Below, piece after piece: positions 21,981 to 30,974 of a stretch of 32,057 bases of DNA (positions within the stretch are counted from its first letter, which is position 1; each line of letters opens with the position of its first letter). The stretch comes from Lachnospiraceae bacterium. GTDB lineage: Bacteria > Bacillota > Clostridia > Lachnospirales > Lachnospiraceae. The position numbers and the translations under genes are program-made. Below the pieces are notes generated by a model that worked only from the letters and a program-made list of their open reading frames with translations, was not told the DNA's origin and searched no databases. The DNA lies in assembly GCA_017550165.1 (NCBI GenBank), contig JAFZQH010000038.1, positions 1 through 32,057 of the forward strand. The letters run 5' to 3'.

Positions 21981-23268
21981 TTGCTGTTTCTATGCCCTCT
22001 TTTGCCTGCTCTTTAGCAAGCTTCTTTGCCTGCTTCTTTGCTCGCCTGATGGTCTTTAATGCTACGCCCAGTTTAATGGGATTGCCATAACGGAGCGTTC
22101 CCATCCTGTATATCTTTGCTGCCAGGAATCCTGCCAGGAAGACAGATATCAGCAATACCGCAAAAGATACTATAACCTCCACCAATGTCACCGTCCCCAG
22201 AGCCACTCTCGCGAACATGGCGCTGTACGAGCTGATGGGAAGGAAGGATAAGACCTTGATGACTATACCGTCCGGGTTGGATAGCTGGAATAAGGTGGCG
22301 AAATACACTACCATTATCACCATCATTACGCCGGAAGCGCTCCTGCTTATGTCCTCCGTTCTGGATACAAGGGCTCCTATCGCCCCATAAATAAATGCAT
22401 AAAACAGATATCCGAAGAGGCCGAACAGGAGGAATATTCCCAGCACTCTCAGCGGAATGTTAAGGAACATGTCAAGCAGTCCTCCCCATGCCTCTCTGTT
22501 GACCCTGTAGGTCAATACCGCTGCGCACAGGATCACGCTCATCTGGAAGAGGCTGGCTATGGCCCCTGCAATAACCTTGCCGAAGAGCAGGCTGTTGGGA
22601 TTGGTGGTGGTCACCAGTACCTCCACCGATCGGTTGCTCTTCTCCGAAGTGACGGAGGTGGCTATCATCTGTCCGTACATGATTATCATCATAAATATAA
22701 TGATGACCAGGGCGTAGCAGTACCAGTAGTTCCCCCTGGTGTCTTTGCCCAGGATAACACTCTCCGAACTGATCTCGGGATTAAGGGTTTGTTTGAACTG
22801 CTCAAAATCGATATTATTTTCAGATGCATATTTTCTGGCCTTGCCATAAGACAGCAGCCGGCCTATCTGGGCGCCTTCATCGGCGAACATATCGGCATTA
22901 TATATGTAACTCTTGAAACTTGTAGGTCCTGTAATGACAAATCCTTTGTCCGCGCTGCCTTCTGAAACTGCCTCCTCTACTTCCTTCTCGGAACCGGCAT
23001 ATTGGAAATTGGAATATGCCTGTAGCAGCTCATCGGGAGGGAGATATCCCATCCGGTCGTATATGATCACCCGACTGTTGTCTGTCACGAATTCCCGGGA
23101 GGAAGAGCCCTCCTCGCTCCTGTTAAATCCCAGGTCGATAAACCGGGGAATTGAGAGTCCCACTACGGCAATAATGGCGATCAGGAAGGTGGTGATCATA
23201 AATCCCTTGCTCCTGAAGTATTCCTTCAGTTCAAAGCCTAATACTACCCTGAAGCTACTCATATTCAT
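21958..23268 (-). CDS. ABC-2 type permease, NatB/YhaP-like
   Basis: 436 residues, the membrane half of an exporter. One N-terminal helix (about 22-45, FMITTFLIAIIAVVGL) precedes a large extracytoplasmic domain (about 50-180). A cluster of five helices follows (WYCYALVIIIFMMIIMYGQM; IASLFQMSVILCAAVLTY; GIFLLFGLFGYLFYAFIYGA; ASGVMMVIMVVYFATLF; LVEVIVSFAVLLISVFLAGF), and the protein ends in a Lys-rich cytoplasmic tail. This layout is typical of NatB-like sodium/drug exporters. It overlaps the ATPase gene by 14 bp; an ATG at 23268 with AAGG 6 nt upstream is preferred to the GTG at 23271. The substrate is unknown. Confidence 0.9.
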   Translation of the reverse strand: MNMSSFRVVLGFELKEYFRSKGFMITTFLIAIIAVVGLSIPRFIDLGFNRSEEGSSSREFVTDNSRVIIYDRMGYLPPDELLQAYSNFQYAGSEKEVEEAVSEGSADKGFVITGPTSFKSYIYNADMFADEGAQIGRLLSYGKARKYASENNIDFEQFKQTLNPEISSESVILGKDTRGNYWYCYALVIIIFMMIIMYGQMIATSVTSEKSNRSVEVLVTTTNPNSLLFGKVIAGAIASLFQMSVILCAAVLTYRVNREAWGGLLDMFLNIPLRVLGIFLLFGLFGYLFYAFIYGAIGALVSRTEDISRSASGVMMVIMVVYFATLFQLSNPDGIVIKVLSFLPISSYSAMFARVALGTVTLVEVIVSFAVLLISVFLAGFLAAKIYRMGTLRYGNPIKLGVALKTIRRAKKQAKKLAKEQAKEGIETANEDREER

Positions 23269-24175
23269 CACCCGCCTTTGCTACAAAGATATCACTTAAA
23301 GACGGCTCAAATACACCGAACTTCTCTATTTTGACGCTGGAGTTGAGAAGCCTTCCCAGGATACGCTCCCTGGTAACCTTTGGCTTCTGCTCAAGCACGA
23401 AAAAATTCTTCTTCTCTTTGTCGATCTTAACGATATCGCTCATCTGTGACTCAAGAACCTTCCTGAGTTCCGGCATGGAATAGTTATCCGATGAAAGGAT
23501 AAGACGATTCTCGCCGTATTCTTTCTTGATATCTTTCAACCTGCCGGATACGACCACGTCTCCGTGATTAAGGATAACGATATCGTCGCAGAATTCTTCC
23601 ACAAGCGGCATCTGATGACTGGAGAAAATGACTATCTTCCCCTCCGCTATCATTTCGTTGAGAACATCCTTCAACAACTGGGCATTAACCGGGTCAAGCC
23701 CGCTAAAGGGCTCGTCCAATATGACGATCTCCGGGTTGGCCACAAGGGTGGCGGCCAGCTGGACCTTCTGCTGGTTTCCCTTTGAGAGCTTCTCCAGCTT
23801 CTCATTCTTATATTCCGATATTTCTAGCCTATCAAGCCAATAGTCCACATTCTCCATGGCTTTGGTCTTATGAATACCTCTAAGCCTTGCCAGGTATACC
23901 ATCTGTTCGCATACCTTTTTCTTGGGATACAAGCCTCTCTCCTCGGGAAGATATCCGATCCAATGATCCCCTGCCGAGAAGGGGTTGCCGTCAAGCGTGA
24001 TCTCCCCGGAATCTGCACGAAAAACATCCATCAGGATCCTGATGGTGGTAGTCTTACCGGCACCGTTCCTTCCCAACAGGCCCAGTGCCGTTCCGCTTTC
24101 CGCAGAAAAGGAAATCCCGTGAAGAACTTCCGTATCTCCAAAACTCTTAACGAGGTCCTTAACCTCTAACAGCAT
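23255..24175 (-). CDS. ABC transporter ATP-binding protein, NatA/YhaQ-like
   Basis: 306 residues. Walker A is LLGRNGAGKTTTIRIL (about 33-48), followed by a Q-loop region, signature LSKGNQQKVQLAATLV, Walker B IVILDEPFSGLDP and switch SSHQM. The LSKGNQQKVQ form of the signature is typical of the NatA/YhaQ group that pairs with ABC-2 permeases. A C-terminal extension of about 90 residues (after 220), ending FEPSLSDIFVAKAGDEYE, is also typical. The start has AAAGGAG at 9-nt spacing. With the overlapping permease it makes a complete homodimeric exporter, possibly for Na+, a peptide or a drug; no substrate can be assigned. Confidence 0.93.
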   Translation of the reverse strand: MLLEVKDLVKSFGDTEVLHGISFSAESGTALGLLGRNGAGKTTTIRILMDVFRADSGEITLDGNPFSAGDHWIGYLPEERGLYPKKKVCEQMVYLARLRGIHKTKAMENVDYWLDRLEISEYKNEKLEKLSKGNQQKVQLAATLVANPEIVILDEPFSGLDPVNAQLLKDVLNEMIAEGKIVIFSSHQMPLVEEFCDDIVILNHGDVVVSGRLKDIKKEYGENRLILSSDNYSMPELRKVLESQMSDIVKIDKEKKNFFVLEQKPKVTRERILGRLLNSSVKIEKFGVFEPSLSDIFVAKAGDEYE

Positions 24176-24208
24176 CTATAACGTCTCCTTTACTAACACC
24201 AAATAACT

Positions 24209-25675
24209 CTAGTTATCATTATCCGCTCTTGACATCCGAAGCAGATCAATCTTTAAAGTATACAGCTTATCTGACAGGTCTACCGGAGTGATCTCCGGAT
24301 TGATAAGACGGCGCGACTCTTCCTTAAGCGTCTCTTTCTCTTCCCTGCAAATCCTCTGGATCTCCATGACGGAAGGTGAATCGTATACACATTTACCGTC
24401 CTTGAATACCTGCACCAGAAGTTCCCGAAGCTTAAAGGTTCCTGTCTTTAATGTCTTAAACTTCCATGTCTCCTGGGCATCATATATCTTTAAATCCTCG
24501 TCCTCTGAAAAGACTTCCTCCTCCAGAGTGATAAGGTCTGCTCTTATCTTGCCGTCCATGTATATGCGGTAAATCTTCTTATTGCCGGGATTGGTGATCT
24601 TCTCGGGATTCTCCGATACCTTGATCTTGGGGATAAATTCCCCATCCGGTCCCATGACCGCTGCCAGCTTATAAACTCCGCCAAATGACGCCCATCCCTT
24701 GGATGTGATCATGTGGGTCCCGACTCCCCAGGATGTGATCTTGGCTCCCTGGGCATATAAGCTCATGATCAGGTTCTCGTCCAGGTCATTGGATGCGGAA
24801 ATGATGGCGTCGGCAAATCCTGCCTCGTCCAGCATGATCCTTGCCTTCTTGGACATCAGGGCCAGGTCTCCGGAATCCAGCCTGATCCCGTAATTCTTCA
24901 GCGGGATCCCCGCTTCTTTCATCTCTTTGAATACCCGTATGGCATTGGGGACGCCTGAATTAAGGGTGTCATAAGTATCTACCAGAAGCAGGCAGGCGTT
25001 CGGATACAGCTGTGAATACTTCTTAAAGGCCGTGTATTCATCGGGATAACTCATGATCCAGCTGTGTGCATGGGTTCCCTTAATGGGAATGTCGAACATC
25101 TGCCCGGCCAGGACATTGGATGTTCCCACGCAGCCTGCTATAACCGCTGCTCTTGCCCCGTATATGCCTGCATCCGGCCCCTGTGCGCGTCGCAGGCCAA
25201 ACTCCATAACCCCCGCAGATCCTGCCGCATGGCATACACGGCTGGTCTTGGTAGCTATGAGGCACTGGTGATTTAATATATTAAGCACCGCCGGCTCCAC
25301 GAGTTGTGCCTGGGATATGGGGGCGATCACTTTGAGAACCGGTTCTCTGGGGAAAATAATGGTTCCCTCGGGAATGGCATATATATCTCCCGTGAAATGA
25401 AACCCTTTAAGATATTCGAGAAAATCCTCCTCAAAAATCCCCGTGGACCTTAGGTATCCTATATCATCCTCGTCAAAATGAAGATTCTCGATATACTCTA
25501 TAACCTGCTGCAATCCGGCTGATATGGCGTAGCCTCCATGAAAGGGATTATCCCGGTAGAACACGTCGAATACCACGATATTCTCCTCGTTCTTATTCTT
25601 GAAATATCCCTGCATCATGGTCAGCTCGTACAGGTCTGTCAACAGCGTAAGATTACGCTTATACTCTCTGTTCAT
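24209..25675 (-). CDS. pncB: Nicotinate phosphoribosyltransferase
   Basis: Converts nicotinate and PRPP to nicotinate mononucleotide, the entry step of the Preiss-Handler NAD salvage route, in the cytoplasm. 488 residues, within the range for Firmicute enzymes. It begins with LLTDLYELTMMQGYF (substrate/dimer region) and FDVFYRDNPFHGGYAI. The central segment has RRAQGPDAGIYGARAAVIAG, GTHAHSWIMSYPDE (the His region used in phosphoenzyme catalysis), LVDTYDTLNSGVPNAIRVF and GIRLDSGDLALMSKKAR (PRPP-binding side). GGGAAG lies 8 nt upstream of the start. A moderate promoter precedes it, and natA begins 33 bp downstream in the same direction. Confidence 0.95.
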   Translation of the reverse strand: MNREYKRNLTLLTDLYELTMMQGYFKNKNEENIVVFDVFYRDNPFHGGYAISAGLQQVIEYIENLHFDEDDIGYLRSTGIFEEDFLEYLKGFHFTGDIYAIPEGTIIFPREPVLKVIAPISQAQLVEPAVLNILNHQCLIATKTSRVCHAAGSAGVMEFGLRRAQGPDAGIYGARAAVIAGCVGTSNVLAGQMFDIPIKGTHAHSWIMSYPDEYTAFKKYSQLYPNACLLLVDTYDTLNSGVPNAIRVFKEMKEAGIPLKNYGIRLDSGDLALMSKKARIMLDEAGFADAIISASNDLDENLIMSLYAQGAKITSWGVGTHMITSKGWASFGGVYKLAAVMGPDGEFIPKIKVSENPEKITNPGNKKIYRIYMDGKIRADLITLEEEVFSEDEDLKIYDAQETWKFKTLKTGTFKLRELLVQVFKDGKCVYDSPSVMEIQRICREEKETLKEESRRLINPEITPVDLSDKLYTLKIDLLRMSRADNDN

Positions 25676-25731
25676 CCTTTTTACTTCCCTTCGCGCGTGT
25701 GCTCATTTTCGAGATGTCAAAACTAACTAAT

Positions 25732-25760
25732 AGGATACCATACAATCCCTTTAAATTCAA
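25732..25760 (-). promoter_or_regulatory. Probable pncB promoter
   Basis: TTGAAT, a 17-bp spacer, then TATCCT on the minus strand, about 57 bp upstream of the start codon and past the symporter terminator. Four of six bases match consensus in each box. It would drive pncB and perhaps the genes through ileS. Confidence 0.45.
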
Positions 25761-25810
25761 TGATAGATTTAGTTCCGCGGGGCTACTTTGTAATGGAAAT
25801 TAATGCAAAC

Positions 25811-25837
25811 TAAAAGCGGGGGATCATCGTCCCCCGC
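25811..25837 (-). terminator. Terminator after the alanine/glycine symporter gene
   Basis: GCGGGGGA-CGATGA-TCCCCCGC followed by TTTTAGTTTG on the minus strand; an 8-bp perfect GC stem, about 17 bp after the stop codon. Confidence 0.9.
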
Positions 25838-25853
25838 CGGTATCTTGTGATCA

Positions 25854-27350
25854 TCAGTCTTCGTCATCTATGGTGTGAGCCCGCTCCTGCATCTCCTGTA
25901 TCTCGGCATATGCTGAGTACATGGGCTTCACGTCTGATTTTCTGAAATGTCTGTCTACATAATTCTTCGTGATCTTCATTACAATGGGTGACAGGGTGAT
26001 AACACCTATAAGGTTGGGTATTGCCATAAGTCCGTTGAATGTATCGGACAGATCCCATGCAAGCTCCAGGTTCATGGTAGATCCCACGAAAATGAATATA
26101 ACGAATATCACCTTATATACGGTAGTCGCCCCGGTCCCGAAGAGATATTCAAATGCGGTGGATCCGTAATGGCTCCAGCCCAGGACCGTTGAAAATGCAA
26201 AGAGCAGAATGGCAAGGGCTATAAACATGGGCCCGAACTGTCCGAACACGCTTCCGAATGCGTGTCCGACCAGGGCTGATCCTTTCTCAGGAGTAAGGAC
26301 CGCTCCCGTGTTCAGATCCACAAGGCCTGATGTAAGGACTACCAGGGCTGTCAAGGTACATACTACGATGGTATCGGCAAATACCTCGAAGATTCCCCAC
26401 ATTCCCTGTCGTACAGGCTCTTTAACGTTTGAAGAGGAATGTACCATAACGGAAGAACCAAGTCCGGCCTCATTGGAGAACACGCCTCTCTTCATTCCCC
26501 ATGTAAGGGCCATCTTGATGCCGCCGCCGACTATTCCGCCGCCGACTGCCTCCATGGCAAATGCTCCTTTGAATATGGCTGCAAATGCGGGGCCTATGGA
26601 TCCCGCATTACATACTACCACTGCAACGGCTCCGATGATGTATGCCACTGCCATAAAGGGAACCAGCTTCTCCGTAACGGCTGCGACTCTCTTTAATCCG
26701 CCGATTATGATGAATGCGGCTAATGCCGTAAGCACTACTCCCGTAGCTATGGGTGATACGTTGAATGCTGCGTTCATATTGCTGGCTATGGAGTTAACCT
26801 GGCTCATATTACCGATACCAAAGGATGCGATAACGCAGAATACGGAAAAGAGTACTGCCAGCACTGCGCCTAATCCCTTACATCCCGGCTTGGAACCAAG
26901 TCCTTCTTTCAGGTAATACATGGCGCCGCCTGCCCATTCATCCTTGGAGTTCTTCTTTCGGTAGAATATACCGAGTACATTTTCGGAATAGTTAGTCATC
27001 ATTCCGAAGAAAGCCACGATCCACATCCAGAAGATTGCTCCCGGACCTCCGAATATGAGGGCTGATGCCACTCCCACAATATTTCCCGTTCCGATGGTGG
27101 CTGCAAGGGCCGTACAAAGGGACTGGAACTGGGATATGGACTTATCGTGCTCCCCGGTATGCTCGGTTATGTGCTTCTCGGTAAAGATGGATCCTATGGT
27201 GTTCTTAAGCCAGTGTCCTATGTGGGATATCTGGAACACCTTGGTCAGAAGGGTCATAAGGATTCCGGTTCCGATGAGCAGCACCAGCATGGGGATGCCC
27301 CAGACGAAGTCGTTGACTGCGCCGTTGACTTGTGTGATGGTTTCGATCAT
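25854..27350 (-). CDS. Alanine/glycine:cation symporter (AGCS family)
   Basis: Sodium-coupled uptake of alanine or glycine across the cytoplasmic membrane. 498 residues with about ten hydrophobic segments. Family markers are ALAATIGTGNIVGVASALIF near 83-102, GGPGAIFWMWIVAFFGMMTN, ENVLGIFYR, GGAMYYLKEGLG, and the C-terminal half with LTWGMKRGVFSNEAGLGSSVM. The start has GAGGAG 7 nt upstream. Alone between a terminator and a large palindrome, it appears monocistronic. Symporters of this family may import alanine, glycine or D-alanine, and the substrate cannot be decided here. Confidence 0.95.
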   Translation of the reverse strand: MIETITQVNGAVNDFVWGIPMLVLLIGTGILMTLLTKVFQISHIGHWLKNTIGSIFTEKHITEHTGEHDKSISQFQSLCTALAATIGTGNIVGVASALIFGGPGAIFWMWIVAFFGMMTNYSENVLGIFYRKKNSKDEWAGGAMYYLKEGLGSKPGCKGLGAVLAVLFSVFCVIASFGIGNMSQVNSIASNMNAAFNVSPIATGVVLTALAAFIIIGGLKRVAAVTEKLVPFMAVAYIIGAVAVVVCNAGSIGPAFAAIFKGAFAMEAVGGGIVGGGIKMALTWGMKRGVFSNEAGLGSSVMVHSSSNVKEPVRQGMWGIFEVFADTIVVCTLTALVVLTSGLVDLNTGAVLTPEKGSALVGHAFGSVFGQFGPMFIALAILLFAFSTVLGWSHYGSTAFEYLFGTGATTVYKVIFVIFIFVGSTMNLELAWDLSDTFNGLMAIPNLIGVITLSPIVMKITKNYVDRHFRKSDVKPMYSAYAEIQEMQERAHTIDDED

Positions 27351-27393
27351 GGTCTTTCTCCTCTCTGTTCTCTAGTTTTCTCTATTCTAGTGA

Positions 27394-27557
27394 CGCTCGC
27401 AAAGAATAGATTCAACGAAGTGACGCTCTCGCTCCGTTGTGAATCGTTGCGGTTCTAAGTTCACTCAAGCTAGTAGGATATATTATATACCATTTCTTCC
27501 GTTCACTAAGAACCGACGTTCACAAAGGCACTTCTTTTGAATTATTCTTTGCTCGCT
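27394..27557. repeat. Large imperfect palindrome between tyrS and the symporter gene
   Basis: The left arm (27394-27464) and the reverse complement of the right arm (27501-27557) share, in order, GCAAAGAATA, ATTCAA, GAAGTG, TTGTGAA and CGGTTCTNAG. The unpaired centre is AT-rich and holds GGTATATAAT on the minus strand. This order of shared blocks makes a roughly 160-bp hairpin-capable element like a decayed MITE or REP-type unit. The centre could also serve as the symporter promoter. No ORF of substance is present. Confidence 0.75.
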
Positions 27558-27561
27558 GTTA

Positions 27562-28785
27562 TTAGCAAATTATGACTCTCTTGAATACTTTCTTTCCCTT
27601 TTTGACTACAACCCCTGAGAGGAGAGCCTCCTTGGTGATCTTGTAGTCGATGGAGGGGACTTTTTCGTCGTCGACTGACACGCCGCCCTGCTGGACCAGG
27701 CGTCGTGCGTCGCTCTTGCTGGTGGCCAGGGCTGCTGCTACCAGAAGGTCGAGGATTTGGATGCCGTCGTCGGGAACGTCTGCTTCCGGGATCTCGGCCT
27801 TAGGCATATTCTCGGCATTGCCGCCGCCCGCAAAGAGGGATCTGGCTGTTTCTTTTGCCTTGGCTGCCTCCTCTTCCCCGTGTACCAGAGCGGTAAGCTC
27901 GTACGCCAGGATCTCTTTCTTCTCATTTATCCTGGAATCTTCCCACTTCTCCATGTCTTCGATCTGGTCTAAGGGCAGGAATGTGAGCATCTTTAAGCAT
28001 TTGATAACGTCTGCATCTCCGACATTCCTCCAGTACTGGAAGAACTCATAGGGTGATGTCTTCTCCGGATCAAGCCATACCGCGCCTTTCTGGGTCTTGC
28101 CCATCTTCTTTCCTTCTGAATTAAGGAGAAGGGTTATGGTCATGGCATATGCGTCCTTACCCAGCTTACGCCTTATAAGCTCTGTTCCGCCCAGCATGTT
28201 GGACCACTGGTCATCTCCGCCGAACTGCATGTTGCAGCCGTAACGCTGATATAATTCATAGAAATCGTAGCTCTGCATGAGCATATAGTTAAACTCAAGG
28301 AAGGATAAGCCTTTCTCCATCCTCTGCTTGTAGCACTCAGCACGGAGCATGTTGTTAACACTAAAATGAGGTCCGATCTCTCGGAGGAAATCAACATAAT
28401 TAAGGTCTAAAAGCCAGTCGGCGTTATTGACCATCAAGGCCTTGCCATCGGAGAAATCGATAAATCTCTCCATCTGCTTCTTGAAGCAGTCGCAATTATG
28501 CCGGATAACCTCCTTGGTCATCATGGTCCTCATATCGGTCCTGCCGGAGGGATCTCCGACCATGCCGGTGCCGCCCCCTACCAGGGCGATGGGCTTATTC
28601 CCCGCCATCTGCAGTCTCTTCATCAGGCACAGGGCCATGAAGTGTCCTACGTGAAGCGAATCCGCCGTGGGGTCAAACCCTATATAGAATACGGCCTTGC
28701 CGTTATTAACCAGGTCTTTTATCTCTTTCTCATCTGTAAGCTGGGCAAGCAGTCCTCTTGCCTGTAATTCTTCAAAAATCTGCAT
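27562..28785 (-). CDS. tyrS: Tyrosyl-tRNA synthetase
   Basis: Charges tRNA-Tyr. 407 residues from the ATG at 28785, where the protein begins [15 protein letters not shown] like other TyrRS; GGGTGG lies 9 nt upstream. A longer in-frame reading contains the leader hairpin and is rejected. The class I HIGH-type motif is HVGH (in [17 protein letters not shown]), preceded by [21 protein letters not shown] and [12 protein letters not shown] form the tyrosine/tRNA site, and the KMSKS-type motif is KMGKT ([15 protein letters not shown]). The C-terminal S4 domain holds [26 protein letters not shown] in place of KMSKS is a known variant. Two promoters and a leader hairpin lie upstream. Confidence 0.96.
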   Translation of the reverse strand: MQIFEELQARGLLAQLTDEKEIKDLVNNGKAVFYIGFDPTADSLHVGHFMALCLMKRLQMAGNKPIALVGGGTGMVGDPSGRTDMRTMMTKEVIRHNCDCFKKQMERFIDFSDGKALMVNNADWLLDLNYVDFLREIGPHFSVNNMLRAECYKQRMEKGLSFLEFNYMLMQSYDFYELYQRYGCNMQFGGDDQWSNMLGGTELIRRKLGKDAYAMTITLLLNSEGKKMGKTQKGAVWLDPEKTSPYEFFQYWRNVGDADVIKCLKMLTFLPLDQIEDMEKWEDSRINEKKEILAYELTALVHGEEEAAKAKETARSLFAGGGNAENMPKAEIPEADVPDDGIQILDLLVAAALATSKSDARRLVQQGGVSVDDEKVPSIDYKITKEALLSGVVVKKGKKVFKRVIIC

Positions 28786-28817
28786 TCTACAATGCCACCC
28801 TTTCCTTATGATAAAAT

Positions 28818-28845
28818 GGTCCCCTGTCTCTTCAGACAGAGGACC
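28818..28845 (-). promoter_or_regulatory. Leader hairpin upstream of tyrS
   Basis: GGTCCTCTGTCT pairs with AGACAGGGGACC (one G-U pair) around GAAG, a 12-bp stem within the 5' leader, followed by ATTTTATC. The U-run is weak, so it is a stabilising or attenuating hairpin rather than a clear terminator. No T-box elements accompany it. Confidence 0.7.
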
Positions 28846-28855
28846 GCCTTTGGTC

Positions 28856-28884
28856 ATTGTATCAACATCGCTTTTGAAAATCAA
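28856..28884 (-). promoter_or_regulatory. tyrS proximal promoter
   Basis: TTGATT, a 17-bp spacer, then TACAAT on the minus strand, about 70 bp upstream of the tyrS start codon. Transcription would begin shortly before the leader hairpin. Confidence 0.75.
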
Positions 28885-28931
28885 GGATAATATACCACAA
28901 TCTTTACGCGGATTGTATGAACCCTCCGTGC

Positions 28932-28952
28932 GCCCCGATGTTCCATCGGGGC
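28932..28952 (-). terminator. GC hairpin after the surface-protein gene
   Basis: GCCCCGATG-GAA-CATCGGGGC, a perfect 9-bp stem without a U-tract, about 30 bp after the surface-protein stop. It directly follows the -10 of a promoter-like sequence, so it could be a weak terminator or a 5'-end hairpin. Confidence 0.5.
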
Positions 28953-28954
28953 AT

Positions 28955-28982
28955 ATTATACCACATGAACTAAAAAAGTAAA
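28955..28982 (-). promoter_or_regulatory. Upstream promoter-like element for tyrS
   Basis: TTTACT, a 16-bp spacer, then TATAAT with the extended form TGGTATAAT on the minus strand, just after the surface-protein stop. A related TGGTATATTAT lies about 55 bp further on. Confidence 0.55.
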
Positions 28983-28985
28983 CAT

Positions 28986-29162
28986 TTATTTAACCTGTAT
29001 GGTCTGGGTCAGGCTAACGCTTTTTGCCTTGTAGTTGGTGTTACCGGCTGCTGTTACCCGGAACTTGACTTTGTATTTGCCTTTGGGAAGTTCCTTGGGT
29101 ACGGTTATGCTGCCGTTTGTGATGTTAAATAATACCTTGTCGCTGGAGCCGGGAAGGAGCTC
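28986..29162. repeat. Direct repeat, copy A (3' end of surface-protein gene)
   Basis: The last ~177 bp of this gene are nearly the same as 31881-32057, with roughly 20 mismatches counted by hand. Both copies are in the same orientation. Confidence 0.9.
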
Positions 29163-30704
29163 ATAAGAGATCTTTCCCTGCTGCTTGGTTATTCTGGCAA
29201 CCTTCTTTATCTTATAGGTCTTGGGCTTTGCTTTGATATCGGAGGCTTTTACAGTGATAGTCTTCTTAATTCTCTTTACCGTCAGGGGGTTGGCAGCCTT
29301 TTTGATGGTATAGGTGGCAGTCCCCTTCTTTCCCTTATATGTTCCGCTCTTAACGGTAAGGGTTACGGTGTATTCCCCGGCCTTCTTTACCGTCTTTGGT
29401 GAATAGGTGAGCTTGTAATCCTTAGCCTTGAGGCTTACTTTCTTTCCCCCGTAACTGATCCTCTTAACCTCAATCTTGGGAGTCTTTCCGTTATAGGTCG
29501 AGGAAGTCTTTTTCAGGGTCACCTTCAGTTCATCCGTTGGTTCAGGTTTTTTGTTGCTCTCCCAGTTAGCCGTATAGGTACGGTCCCCGGTACTTCCCTT
29601 AGGGATCGTGACATTTTTAGTCAATCCCGTAAGGTCCGTTCCGGTCCAGCCGGTAAAATCATAACCCTCCCTGACCGGGGTCCCCAGCTTTATATCATCA
29701 TCCATCAGAGTATAAGTAGCCGGTGTTCCGGGAGGCATAACACCACCCTTGGGATCGCAAGTTATGTTGTAAATAGGAACTATCGCAAGCTGCTCACTAA
29801 ATCTTTCAGTTCCATCCACAGAGTTTTCTTTCAGAATAGCGTCCGGAACAACAGTCCATCCCTCATCAGAATATGAATAGTTCTTGTGGGGGTACTCTAA
29901 GCCAAAATCGATTTTATAGTTGTCGTTATCATAAAGAACTCCATAAACTGCATTGCCCCCGGGAACGGATATTTCAACATCACCGCCACTGAAGAGCGTC
30001 TTACCATTAGCTCTGATTCCAAAATTGTGAGCTGTTATTTTGGTATGGCCTCCGAAAATAAATAAATCTGTATTGGTTGATATTCCATTGGTGTTTTTTC
30101 GATCAATAGTCAATTTGACATTTTTTCCGATAATGATATCGTTAGCAGTCTCGATCACTTTTTCCTTTATATCTGGAACATTACTTGATTCTGTAAATAT
30201 TAATTCATTTTCTGTTTTTCCTTCCCCGGTAATATTAAGTATTGTATCCTCTCCCGTTACTGAAATACTTTTAACCGCAGCGGTTGCTTTACAAGTGTTT
30301 CTTCCCTTCACTCTCAGGTTTAAAACCCCGTAATTTGGAGTACCGACATAAAGCAAGTTTCCTCCGCCTGTATAATGCACGTTATCAAGTGTGAGATTTA
30401 TCTCATCTCCGGCTTTTATTGTGTTCGATTTAATTGTGATTTCATGGCTTGTCTGTGCCGTCTCGGACTTGTCTTTCATGCTGATGGTGTAGCTGCCGGG
30501 GGTATTGATAATGACCTGCTCCCCATCGTAAGTAAACCCACTATTCGGGTCTGCCGAATCCGTTCGTACCACTTCAAATCCTCCCTCTTTTGAGAGCGCA
30601 AACACATCTCCGCTGATCATCCCAAAGGAAAACAACAGCACGCCTGCCAGCATCATTAATCCGATGCGTAATCTCTTCCCACTCAAAAACAACTCCCTTG
30701 CCAT
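28986..30704 (-). CDS. Secreted surface protein: carbohydrate-binding-like domain, InlB B-repeat and Lys-rich Ig-like modules
   Basis: A 572-residue exported protein. The start at 30704 has GGGGAGG 10 nt upstream; the earlier ATG overlaps that site. The signal peptide covers about 1-36 ([16 protein letters not shown] then SGDVFA). Residues about 45-300 are rich in Gly, Asn and Thr ([43 protein letters not shown]), fitting a parallel beta-helix carbohydrate-binding domain of the Cthe_2159 type as I recall it. An InlB B-repeat (about 315-385, [11 protein letters not shown] then TYTANWES) follows, then two strongly basic beta-rich modules (about 390-475 and 480-572) typical of Lachnospiraceae surface proteins. 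It has no LPXTG, so anchoring is probably by charge. The ligand is unknown. Confidence 0.82.
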   Translation of the reverse strand: MARELFLSGKRLRIGLMMLAGVLLFSFGMISGDVFALSKEGGFEVVRTDSADPNSGFTYDGEQVIINTPGSYTISMKDKSETAQTSHEITIKSNTIKAGDEINLTLDNVHYTGGGNLLYVGTPNYGVLNLRVKGRNTCKATAAVKSISVTGEDTILNITGEGKTENELIFTESSNVPDIKEKVIETANDIIIGKNVKLTIDRKNTNGISTNTDLFIFGGHTKITAHNFGIRANGKTLFSGGDVEISVPGGNAVYGVLYDNDNYKIDFGLEYPHKNYSYSDEGWTVVPDAILKENSVDGTERFSEQLAIVPIYNITCDPKGGVMPPGTPATYTLMDDDIKLGTPVREGYDFTGWTGTDLTGLTKNVTIPKGSTGDRTYTANWESNKKPEPTDELKVTLKKTSSTYNGKTPKIEVKRISYGGKKVSLKAKDYKLTYSPKTVKKAGEYTVTLTVKSGTYKGKKGTATYTIKKAANPLTVKRIKKTITVKASDIKAKPKTYKIKKVARITKQQGKISYELLPGSSDKVLFNITNGSITVPKELPKGKYKVKFRVTAAGNTNYKAKSVSLTQTIQVK

Positions 30705-30728
30705 GTGGTCAATACCTCCCCTCATATC

Positions 30729-30740
30729 ATATGATCATAT
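30729..30740. promoter_or_regulatory. 12-bp palindrome upstream of the surface-protein gene
   Basis: ATATGATCATAT is a perfect palindrome about 25 bp upstream of the start codon, between the divergent surface-protein and lipoprotein genes. It may be an operator or simply AT-rich promoter sequence; the rest of the intergenic stretch to 30974 shows no other clear signal apart from the element at 30907. Confidence 0.4.
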
Positions 30741-30906
30741 AATAGATTCCTTATGCCTAGAATACTACCATATCCCCTTACGATTCACAATGCAGTATCC
30801 GGCAGTTTCCTTACTGCTTATGAAATGCTACGTGTTGAGGAAAAAAGTATAGGTTATGAGTATGTGCAACTTCCTTCCGGACTGTATGGCAGTCAGATCA
30901 TTGTTG

Positions 30907-30915
30907 TGTTATGAT
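30907..30915 (+). promoter_or_regulatory. Extended -10 promoter-like element for the lipoprotein gene
   Basis: TGTTATGAT reads as TGN plus a five-of-six -10 box, about 60 bp upstream of the start codon. No matching -35 is visible. Confidence 0.4.
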
Positions 30916-30974
30916 GACAGTGTCCATATTGATCGCACCGGAATGAAACATTGCTGTGAAAGGAGAATACCTTT

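Noticed and set aside
26209-26916. Plus-strand ORF of 235 codons opposite the symporter gene
   Set aside because: Ala/Pro/Thr-rich antisense reading of a membrane-protein gene.
28770-28990. T-box riboswitch upstream of tyrS (AGGGTGG present)
   Set aside because: No stem I, specifier loop or antiterminator; the GGGTGG is simply the ribosome site.
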